64,000 bases of DNA from Lepus europaeus (lineage: Eukaryota > Chordata > Mammalia > Lagomorpha > Leporidae): assembly GCF_033115175.1 (NCBI RefSeq), contig NC_084847.1:51469612-51533611 (forward strand). The letters are read 5' to 3'. Shown here piece after piece: positions 33,401-47,300 of this stretch; within the stretch, counting starts at the first letter, position 1; every line of letters starts with the position of its first letter. The position numbers were made by a program, and so were the translations under genes. The notes below the pieces were generated by a model. It was not told the origin of the DNA. It saw only the letters and a program-made list of their open reading frames with translations, and did not search any database.

Positions 33401-36400
33401 CATTGGGGTTCATATTTAGGCCACATCACCCACTGCCTGGTGTTCAGTAAAGTTACTGTGAATGAATGAATAGAGTTTAAGGAATTTGTTTTCACTACTT
33501 TTCTTTTTATTTGAGCAGATGACAGAGCTCGTAGATCTCCACGTAAACTTCCCACTTCATTAAAAAAAGGAGAAAGAAAATGGGCTCCTCCAAAGTTTCT
33601 GCCTCACAAATACGATGTGAAACTACAAAATGAAGATAAGGTGGGTTGGCACTTGATGGTAAACCTCTTAGATTTGTAGATGTTTAAGAAAATATCATAG
33701 AGTTGATTTTCTTAGAGAAAATGTGCTAAGGAGAAATGTCAGTGAATCTTTGTACAACGTGTTTCTAGTCTTAGTAGTTAGAACTTTAAGTTAAATTTTC
33801 TTTATTTTTAAGATTTATTTATTTGAGAGGCAGAGTTACAGACAGTGAGAGAGAGAGAGGTCTTCCATCTGCTGGTTCACCCCCCAGATGGCCACAATGG
33901 CCAGAGCTGGGCCAGCCTGATGTCAGGATCCTGGTGCTTCTTCCGGGTTTATAACCCAGTTCTTTTGCTTCATTTGTATTGTTTTTTCTTCCTACCTCAG
34001 AATTTGTCAAGCCTTGGTCCATTCTGAGTCACTTGTTTTATAGCTAGTGATCTGAAGACATGGTTAGCTTGTTAGGTTTTCTTTACATTTGAAAACTGAA
34101 TATTGTTAATATAGTTTCTCATGAAGCTTTTCCCTATGTCTTATTCAGCAAGGTAGCTCATTAAAACATGGTGAAGAATCTCAGCCTAATTATCATTCAT
34201 ATTCTTGATTGATGAGTGTGAATGGTTTTGCTTAGTAAATATTGATTGGGAAAATAGAACCTGCAAACAAGAAAAGAGAGTAATGATCTGTAGTCCTGTA
34301 TTCAGAGACAGTTGGTGAATGTAGATGTAGTTAATGGTTGTCAGCTCTTAGTTTACTTTAAAAATTTACTTATTTTTAAAGAATTTATTTATTTATTTGA
34401 AAGGCAGAATTACAGAGTGATAGGGAATATAAATAGGTCTTCCATCCTCTGGCTCAATCCCTAAATGCTTGTAATAGCCAGGGCTGGGCCAGCCTGAAGC
34501 CAGGAGCCAGGAGCTCCCTCCAGGTCTCTCATGGGTGCAGGGGCCCAAGCACTGAGCCACCACTGCTGTGTTCCAGGGTGCTGCAGGTGTTTAGGGGGAG
34601 TCTGGGTCAGAAGTGAAGGAGCTGGTGCTCAGCCCTGGCGTCTCAGTGTGGAATGTGAGCATCCCAGGTGTGCTTAACTGCTTCTCCAAACGCCTACGCC
34701 CAAAGATAAAATTTTTAAAAAGATTTTATTTATTTGAGAGGTAGAGTTACAGATAGTGAGAGGGAGAGACAGAGAGAGGTCTTCCATCCACTGGTTCACT
34801 CCCCAAATGGCCACAACAGCTGGAGCTGCGCTGATCCGAAGTCAGGAGCCAGCTGTTTCTTCCGGGTCTCCTGTGTGGGTGCAGGGGCCCACGCACTTGG
34901 GCCATCCTCCGCTGCCCTCCCGGGCCACAGCAGAGAGCTGGATTGGAAGAGGAGCAGTTGGGACTAGAACCGGTGCCTATATGGGATGCAGGTGCTGCAG
35001 GCGGAGGATTAACCTACTATGCCAAGGCACTAGCCCCCCAAAGATAAATTTTTTAAGATTTATTTTATTTATTTGAAATGAACAGTTAGGGGCCGGTGCT
35101 ATGGCGTAGCGGGTGATGCTGCTGCCTACAGTGCCGGCATCCCATATGGGCACCAATTCAAGACCCAGCTGCTGTACTTCCAATCTAGCTCTCTGCTATG
35201 GCCTGGGAAAGCAGTAAAAGCCCAAGGCCTTGGGCCCCTGCACCTGCGTGGGAGACCCACAAGAAGCTACTGCGACCAATTGGGGAGTGAACCAATAGAT
35301 GGAAGATCTCTCTCTCTTTCTCTCTCTCTGCCTCTCCTTTTCTCTGTGTAACTCTGACTTTGAGATAAATAAATAAATCTTACAAAAAAGAAAGGCACAA
35401 TTAGAGAGAGGGAGAGATCTTCCATCCATTGATTCACTGTCCGGATGGCTACAGTGGTTAGGGTTTGGCCAGACCGAAGCCAGGAGCTTCTTCTGAGTCT
35501 CCCACGTGGGTACAGGGGCCCAAGGACTTGGGCCATATTTGACTGCTTTTCCAAGCACATTATGAGGGAGCTGGATCGGAAGTGAAGCACCGGGACTCAA
35601 ACTGGCGCCTGTGTGGGATTCTTGCATCACAGGCAGCAGCTTTACCTGGTACACCACAACACCACCCCTCCAAAGATAAACTTTTAATGAGGAGTTACTG
35701 GTTCAAGGATATTTTCATTTTTAGAACATATTGCCTAGGGATGTCTTTTTATTTTTTATTTATTTTGTTTGTTTGTTTTCATTTGCTTCAAAGGGAGAGT
35801 GGAGAGAAAGCTATCCACCTCCTGGTTCATTCCCCAAATGCCTATAATAACAAAGGCTGGGTTGGGCTGAATCTGAGAGCTTGGAGCTTCATCCTGGTCC
35901 CTGATGTGGGTGGTAGGGCCTCCTGCACTTAGCCTTGATTGGTTGCATCCCAGGATGTATTAATGGGGCGCTGGGTTAGAAGCAGAATAAGTAGGATCCA
36001 AGCAGCAGCTTAACCCCCTGTACCACAATGTCTGTCTCCCTTAGGGATATCTTTAAGTTGAGTTTTCATTTGTAACGATCATTCCACGTTGTCTTCTAAT
36101 TTGTAACCCTGTTTTGTAGACGGAATTGTGATTTTTTTTTTTTTTTCTGGAAGAACAGAAATTTTTGTTTCAGTGGTTAATTGTTTTTGATCTGGTGGTG
36201 AGTTACTTGTATTTGTCCGCCTAGATCATCAGCAGTGTGCCGGCAGACAGCCTGGTCCGCACAGAGCGCCCGCCAAATAAGGAGATCCTCCGGTACTTTA
36301 TAAGGCACAATGCGCTACGGGCTGGTACTGGTGAAAATGCGCCTTGGGTTGTAGAAGATGAGTTGGTGAAGAAGTACTCTTTGCCTAGCAAGTTCAGTGA

Positions 36401-39400
36401 CTTTCTGCTCGACCCATATAAGGTAAGATCACTACTAATTTTTTGGACAGTATGATAAAGCACTGTTAGATGAATCTGTTTTCTCCAGTGGCTCCAGTAG
36501 GATTAGATTGACGGCAGGTTTTGAACTCTTACATTTTCATACTATTTGAAAGTCAGAGAGACAGAGAGATCAGCCTGCCTATCTGCTGATTCACTCTGCC
36601 AGTGCCTGCAGTGTTTGCCACTGGGCCAGTTGAGGCCAACAGCCTGAAACTCAGTCCAGGTCTCCCGGGTGGGTGGCAGGGACCCAAGGACTTGAGCCAT
36701 CTCTGCTGCCTCCCAGGGTGCATTAGCAGGGACCTGGAATCAGAGTGGCGCTGTGACTTGGAAGACATTCCAGTATGGGGTGTCAACAGCCCAAGCAGTG
36801 TTTTAGCCACTGTGTCAAAAAAATAATAAATTTTAAAAATCTCCAGATACATCTAATTAATAGACTGTGATGTGGGGTTGGCAGGGGAGAGGCCACATTG
36901 AATATCTCCCCTAGGTTTTTATTTTGTACAGTTAAATAAAAGTATATGCATGTACATTTTTGGCTTCAAATACTTTTTGGAATAAGGTATGGTATACATG
37001 TAAAAAGCACTTTTTTTTTCTTTCTTTTTTTTTTTTTTTTTTTGACAGAGTGGACAGTGAGAGAGAGACAGAGAGAAAGGTCTTCCTTTTTCCATTGGTT
37101 CACCCCCCAATGGCTGCTGCGGCCAGCGCGCTGCAGCCGGCACACTGCGCTGATCCGAAGCCAGGAGCCGGGTGCCTCTCCTGGTCTCCCATGCAGGTGC
37201 AGGGCTCAACAATTTGGGCCATCCTCCACTGCCTTCCCGGGCCACAGCAGAGAGCTGGACAGGAAGAGGAGCAACCAGGACAGAACCGGTGCCCTGACCG
37301 GGACTAGAACCTGGTGTGCCGGCACCGCAGGTGGAGGATTACCCTAGTGAGCCGTGGTGCCGGCCTTTTTTGTTGTTTTTTAAAGATTTTATTTATTTGA
37401 GAGGTAGAGTTACAGAGGGAGAGACAGAGAGAAAGGTCTTTCTTCCTCTGGTTCACTCCCCAAATGGCTGCAACAACTGGAGCTGGGCTGATCAGGGGTC
37501 AGGAGCTTCTTCCTGGTCTCCCACGTGGGTGCAGGAGCCCAAGCACTTGGGCCATCTTCCACTGCTTTCCCAGACACATTAGCAGGGAGCTGGATCAGAA
37601 GAGGAGCAGCTGGGACTGGAACTGGTACCCATATGGGATGCCCGGCACTGCAGGCAGAGGCTTAACTTACTACACCACAGCGCTAGTCTCTCAAAAAGTA
37701 CTTTGCAAACCAATTCCTAAAGATGAAAACTGACTTTGTGTGTCAGACAAGGTGAGCAGATTCACTGGCAGCCTTGAAAAGAACCTGAAATATGTATCAC
37801 TTTCTGTGACAGCTTAGTAGAAAGCCTGGCATATCTCTTGAGTGATTCTTTTCCCCTCTAATTGTCACATTTGTTCCTCAGAACATAGTTATGATATTGT
37901 AGTGTTTTATGTTCATCTTACTTTACAGATGGGAAATTTGAGGCCTAGTCTAATTAGGATCAACACAGAATAAAATGACAGGAGCCAAAGCATTGTTCCA
38001 GGGTTTCCGTGTTTCTTTCTTTTTTTTTTTTTTTTAATGTTAAAGGTTTATTTATTTATTTTTTAAACTTATTTAATGAGGCCGGCGCCACGGCTCACTA
38101 GGCTAATCCTCCGCCTTGCGGCGCCGGCACACCGGGTTCTAGTCCCGGTCGGGGCACCGATCCTGTCCTGGTTGCCCCTCTTCCAGGCCAGCTCTCTGCT
38201 GTGGCCAGGGAGTGCAGTGGAGGATGGCCCAAGTGCTTGGGCCCTGCACCCCATGGGAGACCAGGAGAAGCACCTGGCTCCTGCCATCGGATCAGCGCGG
38301 TGCGCCGGCCGCAGCGCGCTACCGCGGCGGCCATTGGAGGGTGAACCAACGGCAAAGGAAGACCTTTCTCTCTGTCTCTCTCTCACTGTCCACTCTGCCT
38401 GTCCAAAAAAACACCAAAAAACAAACAAACAAAAAAAACCAAAAAACCTTTTATTTAATGAATATAAATTTCCAAAGTACAGCTTATGGATTACAATGGC
38501 TTCCCTCCTACCCTCCCCCGTGTTTCTTATTTCCTTTGCATTTCAGGGTTTTTCCAGCAAGAATTTTTTTTGTATGTGTGTGTTTTTTTGTTGTTGTTTT
38601 CTAAGATTTATTTATTTGAAATGCAGAGTTAACAGAGGGGTCAGGGGAGAGAGAGAGAGAGAGGGACAGATCTTCCATCTGCTGGTTCACTTCCCAAATG
38701 GGTGCACCTGCCAGAGTGGGCCAGGCTGAAGCCAATAGCCAGGAGTTTCTTCTGGGTCTCCCACATGGGAGCAGGGGCCTTGGACCATCTTCTGTTTTCC
38801 CAAGCACATTAGCAGGGGGCTGGTAGGAAATGGAGCAGCTGGGGCTGAAATTTGCTCTCAGAGGATGCTGGCGTCGTAGGTGACAGCTTTATCCACTACG
38901 CTACAACACTGGGCCCTCTTTCCTTTTTTTAAAGATTGGTTAATTAATTTGAAACGTAGAATGAGAGATGGACAGAAGATTTTCATCCTCAGGTTTACTG
39001 CCCGAATGCCTGCAGGAGTCATATGGCTGAGTCAGGTTGAAGCCAGGACCTCTGTCCAGGTCTCCCAAGTGGGGGCCGAGATCCAAGTACTTGAGCAGTC
39101 ACCTGCTGCCCCTCAGGATACTGCATGAGCACGAACCTGGATTGGAAGCAGAGTGGCTGGACTTGAACCAGGCACACTTACAGGGGATGTGAGCGTCTTG
39201 AGCAGACTTAACCACTGGGCCGCACATCCACCATTGATAAATATTTTCCTCTTCTTAACTCTTAGCTATCTTCTGTGTATTTTAGTATTTCAAGTATGTG
39301 AGTACCATGATAGACTGTCATTTATGAGTAAAAGATTTTTCTGGTTTATTAGCACAAAAAGCTGATAAACACTTTTTGTAAGAGGCAGAGCTTAGAATTC

Positions 39401-40782
39401 TAGTAACTTAGATCTGGAAAGGAAACTTCTGAAGACATCACCTACTGAAAATTTCTAATAAGGATTTAAATTATTTATCTTGAGCCTGGGCAATGTAAGT
39501 TCGCTTAGACTAAACTGCTACAGGAAAGCAGACAGAGAATTGAGAGTCATGTAAGATACTGCTCTGTAAAGTGAAGGGCATGTACTTAAACCCTGATTTC
39601 TTGTTCCAGAATACTGTTAGTTCACTGATGGTCTCCTGTGTTTTGCATACATGATGTGCTTTTCCCTTTTTTTTTTTTTTTTTTTTAAGATTTCTTTATT
39701 TATTTGAAAGGCAGAGTTAACAGAGAGGCAGAGAGAGAGGTCTTCTGTTCATCCGCTGGTTCACTCCCCAGATGAATGCAGTGGCCAGAGCTGTGTCGAT
39801 CCGAGGCCAGGAGTCAGGAGCTTCTTTTGGGTCTCTCACATGGGTGCAGGGGCCCAAGGACTTGGACCATCTTCTACTGCTTTCCCAGGCCATAGCAGAG
39901 AACTGGATTGGAAGTAGAACAGCGGGTCTTGAACCGGCACTCAGTTTTTTGGGATGCTGGCACTGCAGGCAATGTCTTCACCCACCATGCCACAGCGCCA
40001 GCCCATTTTTCCTTTTCATAAAATTAGTTTTCTTAAAGGATTTTGACGTCTTAGGGTAGGACCTAGCACAAGATGAGTAGATCGTCATGAGACAGTGCTT
40101 TGGACCCTTCTGTTATTTTATTTATTTATTTTTAAAGATTTTACCTATTTATTTATTTAAGAGGTAGAGTTACAGACAGTGAGCGAGAGAGACAGAGAGA
40201 AAGGTCTTCCATCTGCTGGTTCACTCCCCAAATGGCTACAACCGCTGGAGCTGCACCTATCTGAAGCCAGGAGCCAGGAGCTTTCTCCTGGTCTCCCACA
40301 CAGGTGCGGCAGCCCAAGGACTTGGGCCATCCCCCACTGCCCTCCCAGGCCACAGCAGAGAGCTGGATGCAAAGAGGAGCAGCCGGGACCAGAACTGGCA
40401 CCCATATGGGATGCCGGTGCCACAGGTGGAGGGTTAACCTACTGTGCCACAGCACCGTCCCAGATCCTTCCATTATTTATAGGAAGTCTAAAATGATACT
40501 TTAAGGATTAAATTTAATCACAGATGATCTGCCAATCCCAAAGGCAAAGGAGGTTTTCTCTTTCTCCTCTGATTTTTGGTACAAGGTAACGTTCTACCTG
40601 ATTGCTGAATACATTTCCTGTAGACAGGGGTGAGGCATGGATCAAGGAACCAAATTGTGAACAGTTTTAGGAAGGGAGCCTTGGGGAGGGCGTTGCTGCT
40701 GGAAGAGGCAGGTTACTTAGAGGGGTTGGAGTATTACCTGAGTAGGGCCCAATGTGAGGGTGATGAGGGAGCATTTGTGGTC

Positions 40783-40815
<33 letters not shown>

Positions 40816-43800
40816 ACTTATTTATTTGAGAGGCAGAGAGAGGTCTTCCACCTGTTAGCTCACTCCCCAGATGGCCGCAACACCCAGAGCTATGCCGATC
40901 AGGAGCCTCCCCCGGGTCTCCCACGTGTGTGCAGGGGCTCAAGGACTTGGGCCATCTTCTACTGCCCTCCCAGGCCATGGCAGAGAGCTGGATCGGAAGT
41001 GGAGCAGCCAGGACTTGAACCAGTGCTATATGGGATGCCAGTGCTGCAGGTGGAGGATTAACCTACTGTGCCACATTGGCAGCCCCTATTACGTGTTTTA
41101 AGACACCCGAATACTGGGTGTTTCAAGTAGTGTTCATAGCCTTAAGGTTTTAAATAAATTTTGGCTCCTGGAGTTTGTTTATGAGTAGATGTACTTTATA
41201 AGTTAGATTATTTTTAAAACAATTAAAAGTGTTTTAATTCCACGAATTTGCTCACTATGGTGTGTAGAGATGGAGATAAGCGCACTCTGAATGTTGTCAT
41301 CAGGTTCCTCACGTGTTGCTGGGTGAATAAGACTTAACAAGAATTGGAAGTAGAAGCTAAAGTTGATCTCAACGAAGTAGAGACTAGAGTAGCGGTACCA
41401 GAGATTGGGCAGGGGTGAAGGGGGGAGGGTTGAGGGTACAGGGCTGCAGTGAGACAGGGAATTACTTCTGATGGTCTGTGGCACAGTAAGGTAACCATGG
41501 CCGGGAACAATTAATTGACTACTTTAAAAAGTCTAATAGAATTTTTGAATGTCCTCAACACAAAGAGGTGATAGGTGTCAGTTCCCTTGTTCTGATCATC
41601 ACACACTGTGTACCTGTATTGCAGTGCCATACCGTACTCCATAAATATGTATAATTACTTTGTGTCGGTTTAAATATTTTTTAAAAAAGAATCAATATGC
41701 ATTGCTGAAGTTTTCTAACTTCGATTTTGCTGCTAGATTATACTGTTTACTGAAGTTAAATTCAGCACCTCATCGAGCTACTTCAAATAACTATTTCAGT
41801 TTTACCTTATCTCAAGAACCGTAGCTTCCTTTAGACGTAGCGGAGGTGTGTCTGGGTGACAGGGCCAGATGGAAATTGTGTACGCTCTGTGTTCCTCCCA
41901 TGCCCAGAGACAGTTGTCAGCATTTTTCCTTTTCGGCAGTTAGGAAGGACCTTTGCTAAAACATTTTGGTACTAATGGTCTGAGTGTCCCATCTTCTCTT
42001 CTCCCTCCTTATCCACTGGTCTGTAGATTTACTTGTGCTGAGAGGGGTGCAGGGGAGACCCTTAGCACATAAGTGGTTTTATACTTTTGCAGATCCCCCT
42101 GAGTCCAGCCATGCCGGCTCCCGTTTGGCTGTGACTGGCCAGCATGCCCCATGCTGAGATGATCCAGTTACTGGAGGACTGCTCACACCGGGAGCCGGCC
42201 TGTTGGGAGGGGGTTGGGTGAGTTCTTTTCTTTCATTTTCAAGAAAACAATTATGTGGTGTGGCTTGGCAGAAACACACCTCATAAATAAAAATCGGTTG
42301 CTAGACCCTCTTGTGGCTGAGCCATCTGCCTCCTTGTATCATTTCTTCATAATACTGTACCTCTAGGTTGAAGAAGTTTAAAGAACTTTATTCTAAATCT
42401 GAGTGATTTTTAATAGAAGTATAATCAGTAAATGGAAGAGTATGCCGCTTAGACTAGATCTGCTTAAGATACTACACATGAAACTGTCTCGCATTAGTCT
42501 CCTTTTCCGAGATAAATTTCGTCTCAGGGTAACTTAAATACGCGTGTAACTGGTGACTGAGCGCTGCACTGGCGGCAGAGAGGACGGTGAACTTGGGGAG
42601 GCCCTCGTGTGCCTTGGACTCCCATCAGTAGGCTGGTGGTGGATCCACCTCTGTGCTACTGTCGGTGACAGGGGATCCCTAGGAAGCTCTTTTTGCTTAT
42701 TCTGTGTAACGTTTTGTGAAGTTTAGTTCTGGGGAACCGGACAAGAATCCCAAGTCATGGATAGAATTGGTGTTCTGCCAGCTGTGAAAATGCCTTGGTG
42801 TCAGCCCGTCCAGCGGGCTAGTGCTGAACAGAACATCCAGTTTTAATCAGGCAAAGACAGTAGCCCAAGAAACAGTAACCTGTACTAGCCTACAATTTAG
42901 TTTTTAAAGATTCATTTATATGAAAAGCAGAGTTACAGAGAGAAGGAAAAACAGAGAGAGCTCCTGTTCCCGGGTTCACTCTCCAAATGGCTGGAACAAC
43001 TGGAGAAGCCAGGAATCTTGAACTCCATGTGGAGTTCCAGGTGGAGACCTCTCTCTTCCTGTTGTGTTCTGTTACCTTGGCTCTGTGCGGTTTCTGTTGT
43101 TTCAGTTCCTAATCCAGATTTACTGCTCCAGTCTGCATTACCCGTAACACGAGTGTAGGTGCTCTGCTGTGTGTTCTTGGATTTGCTTCACCCAAGCTCT
43201 TTTCCTGTAGCCGTTTTTAGGGGCTCGTGATTTCATATTCAGCGACCACCAGCTGTTCCCTTGGCTGCATTCTCACCTTTTATTAGCTGGTCCTACCCCT
43301 GCCTCCTGACTTCCTGTACATGCTGCTCTTTACCAGTTAGTCCCTTCTTGTTAAGTCTGGCGCTTAGCTGTGTCTCTCTGGTAATAGAAATCAGGTATGC
43401 AGAAGGCTATCTGATCTTCCCCCTAATCACTTGAAAGCCAAGTGTTTTCTGAAATATCTGCACTTTCTGTTGCTTAGTAATTTCATTTAGTCTGCATTTC
43501 ACCTGCCAGCTTTTTTCTTCATAATTATATTCTTTAAAGCAACGAAGATAGTGGTTTTTTTTTTTTTTTTTTTTTTTAAATACACATAGTGAGCAGCGGT
43601 ATATTGGCAAATGGACCAGGTCTACCTTATTAAATGTTTCTATGAAGGAGGTGAGGCAGGAGAGGTTTGAGGAGCCAGTGGCTGTGTGTCTGGGGCAGTG
43701 GGAGTGAAGGAACTCCCGTGCTTGCTGAGTCGTCAGGAACGCCCGGCCGAGGCACCTGGCCCCTCATCGCTGTCATTACATCTTTTCTCTAGCAGTGTTA

Positions 43801-44292
43801 AACTGAGCACGTGCAGACCACAGTACATAGAGTCTGAGGTACTTGAATTTATGGTTTTTCTCAGTAGATGAACTAGAACAAGAGCGAGAAAGAAACTGTA
43901 GGTTCAGGAGAGGTTCGCTACAGTGATTGGCTGGAATTGAATCCTAGTAAAGAAGGGGGCGAGCCTGGGGCAGGTGTGATCAGATGCATGAACTTGAGGC
44001 TGTGGGCTGCACAGTGGGAAACTGGAGCAAGAGAGCTGGAAGGATCTGGGCGACCGTTCAGAGAGATTACAGAAGTCAGTGCGGTCACTTGGAGAGCTAT
44101 AATGAATGAGTCGTTGAGGTGCGGGGAGAGGACCGGGAGGAGACCAGGTCAGGAGTTTTCCTTTGTGAGCAGTGATCGTGTTGTTATGACACTGGCTGAG
44201 ATGTTTAATAGGGAAATATGCCCACAGTTAGGCAGAAGCACTTGGTTTGCCTTTTTTTTTTTTTTTTATTAAATTTTTGGACAGGCAGAGTG

Positions 44293-44329
<37 letters not shown>

Positions 44330-47300
44330 GTCTTCCCCCTTGCCGTTGGTTCACCCTCCAATGGCCGCTGCGGCCGGCGCATCGTGCTGATCCGAAGCCA
44401 GGAGCCAGGTGCTTCTCCTGGTCTCCCATGCGGGTGCAGGGCCCAAGCACTTGGGCCATCCTCCACTGCCTTCCCAGGCCATAGCAGAGAGCTGGCCTGG
44501 AAGAGGGGCAACCGGGACAGAATCCGACGCCCCGACCGGGACTAGAACCCGGTGTGCCGGCACCGCAAGGTGGAGGATTAGCCTGTTAAGCCATGGCGCC
44601 GGCCTAGTTTGCCTTTTTCTTATAAGCTGTCTCAAATTGGAACTAAAGTTTAAAGAATGGAAATAATTTTTTTCAAGATCTGTTTCAAGAGCAGTACTTT
44701 TACACCCCTTGGTTAACTACTGTTACCTAGAGGCAGGCATTCCTAATTGGGGTCCATGGACAGACTCTGTAATTGTGTGTAGTTTTGGGGGGAAGGGTTC
44801 ACAGATGCCATCTAAATATTTAACGATCACTGATGTATTTACAAACAGCTAGTTGCATAGAAAAATACCTAACATCAGAGTATTGACTTTTAAGAGTGGG
44901 TAGCAAAGGAATTTTTTATTGGTGTGGCAAAAACATTAGTTAACATTTATGTCTGTGTTTTCAGGGACACAGTGTCTATGGACAAATGAATTTGTAGCTT
45001 TACCTGAATAGCTGGGGAAAGAGGGCTTGCATACTGCTGCTTTAAATTCTTTTTTAAAATTAATTTTGCTCCTATTTTAAATTCTAGTATATGACTCTCA
45101 ATCCTTCTACTAAGAGAAAGAATACTGGATCCCCAGACAGGAAGCCTTCAAAGAAATCCAAGACAGATAATTCGTCTCTCAGTTCACCACTAAATCCTAA
45201 GTTATGGTGTCATGTACACTTGAAGAAATCTTTGAATGGCTCGCCACTCAAAGTCAAGAACTCAAAAAATTCCAGATCTCCAGAAGAACATCTAGAAGAA
45301 ATGATGAAGATGATGTCACCCAACAAGCTGCATGCTAACTTTCACATTCCTAAGAAAGGCCCGCCCACCAAGAAACAAGGGAAGCACAGTGACAAACCTT
45401 TGAAGGCCAAGGGCAGAAGCAAAGGCATCCTCAATGGACAGAAATCCACAGGAAATTCCAAATCTCCCAAAAAGGGCTTAAAGACTCCTAAAACCAAAAT
45501 GAAGCAGATGACTCTGTTGGATATGGCGAAAGGCACTCAGAAGATGACACGAGCCCCAAGGAATTCTGGGGCAGCGCCGAGGTCCACTACTAAGCCCCAT
45601 AAGCACCTGCCTCCTGCCGCCCTGCATCTCATTGCCTACTACAAAGAAAACAAAGATAGGGAGGACAAGAAGAGCGCCCTGTCGTGCGTCATCTCCAAAA
45701 CGGCCCGCCTCCTCTCCAGTGAGGACAGAGCGCGGCTCCCGGAGGAGCTGCGCAGCATCGTCCAGAAACGCTACGAGCTTCTGGAGCACAAGAAGAGGTG
45801 GGCCTCGATGTCTGAGGAGCAGCGGAAAGAGTATTTGAAAAAGAAGCGCGAGGAGCTGAAAGAAAGGTTGAAGGAGAAAGCCAAAGAACGGAGGGAGAAA
45901 GAAATGCTTGAGAAGTTAGAGAAACAGAAGCGGTATGAGGACCAAGAGCTAACTGGCAAAAGCCTTCCAGCCTTTAGATTAGTGGACACCCCCGAAGGAC
46001 TGCCCAACACACTCTTTGGGGACGTGGCCCTGGTGGTGGAGTTCCTGAGTTGTTACTCCGGGCTGCTCTTACCTGACGCTCAGTACCCCATTACTGCCGT
46101 GTCCCTTATGGAAGCATTGAGTGCAGACAAGGGTGGCTTTCTGTACCTGAACAGAGTGTTGGTCATCCTCCTGCAGACCCTATTACAGGACGAGATCGCG
46201 GAGGACTACGGCGAACTGGGGATGAAGCTGTCCGAGATCCCTCTGACCCTGCATTCTGTTTCCGAGCTGGTACGGCTCTGCTTGCGCAGATCCGACGTTC
46301 AGGAGGAAAGCGAGGGCTCCGACGCGGATGACAACAAAGACTCGGCGCAGTTTGAGGACAATGAAGTGCAGGATGAGTTCCTGGAGAAGCTGGAGACGTC
46401 CGAGTTCTTTGAGCTGACGTCAGAAGAGAAGCTGCAGATCCTGACAGCACTATGCCACCGGATCCTCATGACGTACTCAGTGCAGGACCACATGGAGACC
46501 AGGCAGCAGATGTCGGCGGAGCTGTGGAAGGAGCGGCTTGCCGTGCTGAAGGAGGAGAATGACAAGAAGAGAGCAGAGAAGCAGAAGCGGAAAGAAATGG
46601 AAGCCAGAAATAAAGAAAATGGAAAGGAGGAGAACGGGTTAGGCAAAACTGACAGGAAGAAAGAGATCGTGAAGCTAGAGCCCCAAGTAGATACGGAAGC
46701 CGAAGACATGATTAGTGCCGTGAAGAGCAGAAGGCTGCTTGCCATGCAAGCTAAGAAGGAAAGGGAAATCCAGGAAAGAGAAATGAAAGGTAACTTGTCG
46801 TGTGGGGGCCGGGCAGGCGTTGTCAAAGGTGTGGTGGCAGGGTCTCTGTGTGTCATAACTCTCCACTTCCGGGTGGTAACCCAGCACCAGCAGATGTGTC
46901 TCCTCTTAGTGGGAGTGTTCAGCCCGGCACTCTGCAGCTAATGATGTGTTCATGTGCTGGTGGCATCCTTCTGGGTTCAGGGGAGGACCAAGTCCACAGG
47001 TGGGCATAGTGGAAGCAACACCATGAGCTGCTGGGCCTTGGCTGTAGGCCTTGGCAAGCTACTTACCCACGCCTCACTTGGTGCTTGGTAACAGTTGTGG
47101 CACCTGAATGGCAGGTTATTTGAAGCCCCAAGCACAGTCACCGCTTCAGATAGTTGCCTCCCTTACTAATATTTAAGAGGCGTAAAAATTTTGAGCTTTC
47201 ATAACCTCATCAAATCCAAACATTTATAAAAACAGCATTATTGGCCGGCGCCGTGGCTTAACAGGCTAATCCTCCGCCTTGCGGCGCCGGCACACCGGGT

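Noticed and set aside
46299-46856. 185-codon minus-strand frame opposite exon 7
   Set aside because: A shadow of the Lys/Glu-rich BAZ1B coding strand (Ser/Phe/Leu-rich on the complement).
46790-46941. Continuation of the exon 7 frame by 50 codons
   Set aside because: A good donor (AAAG|GTAACT) and exact phase with exon 8 show that this is intron.
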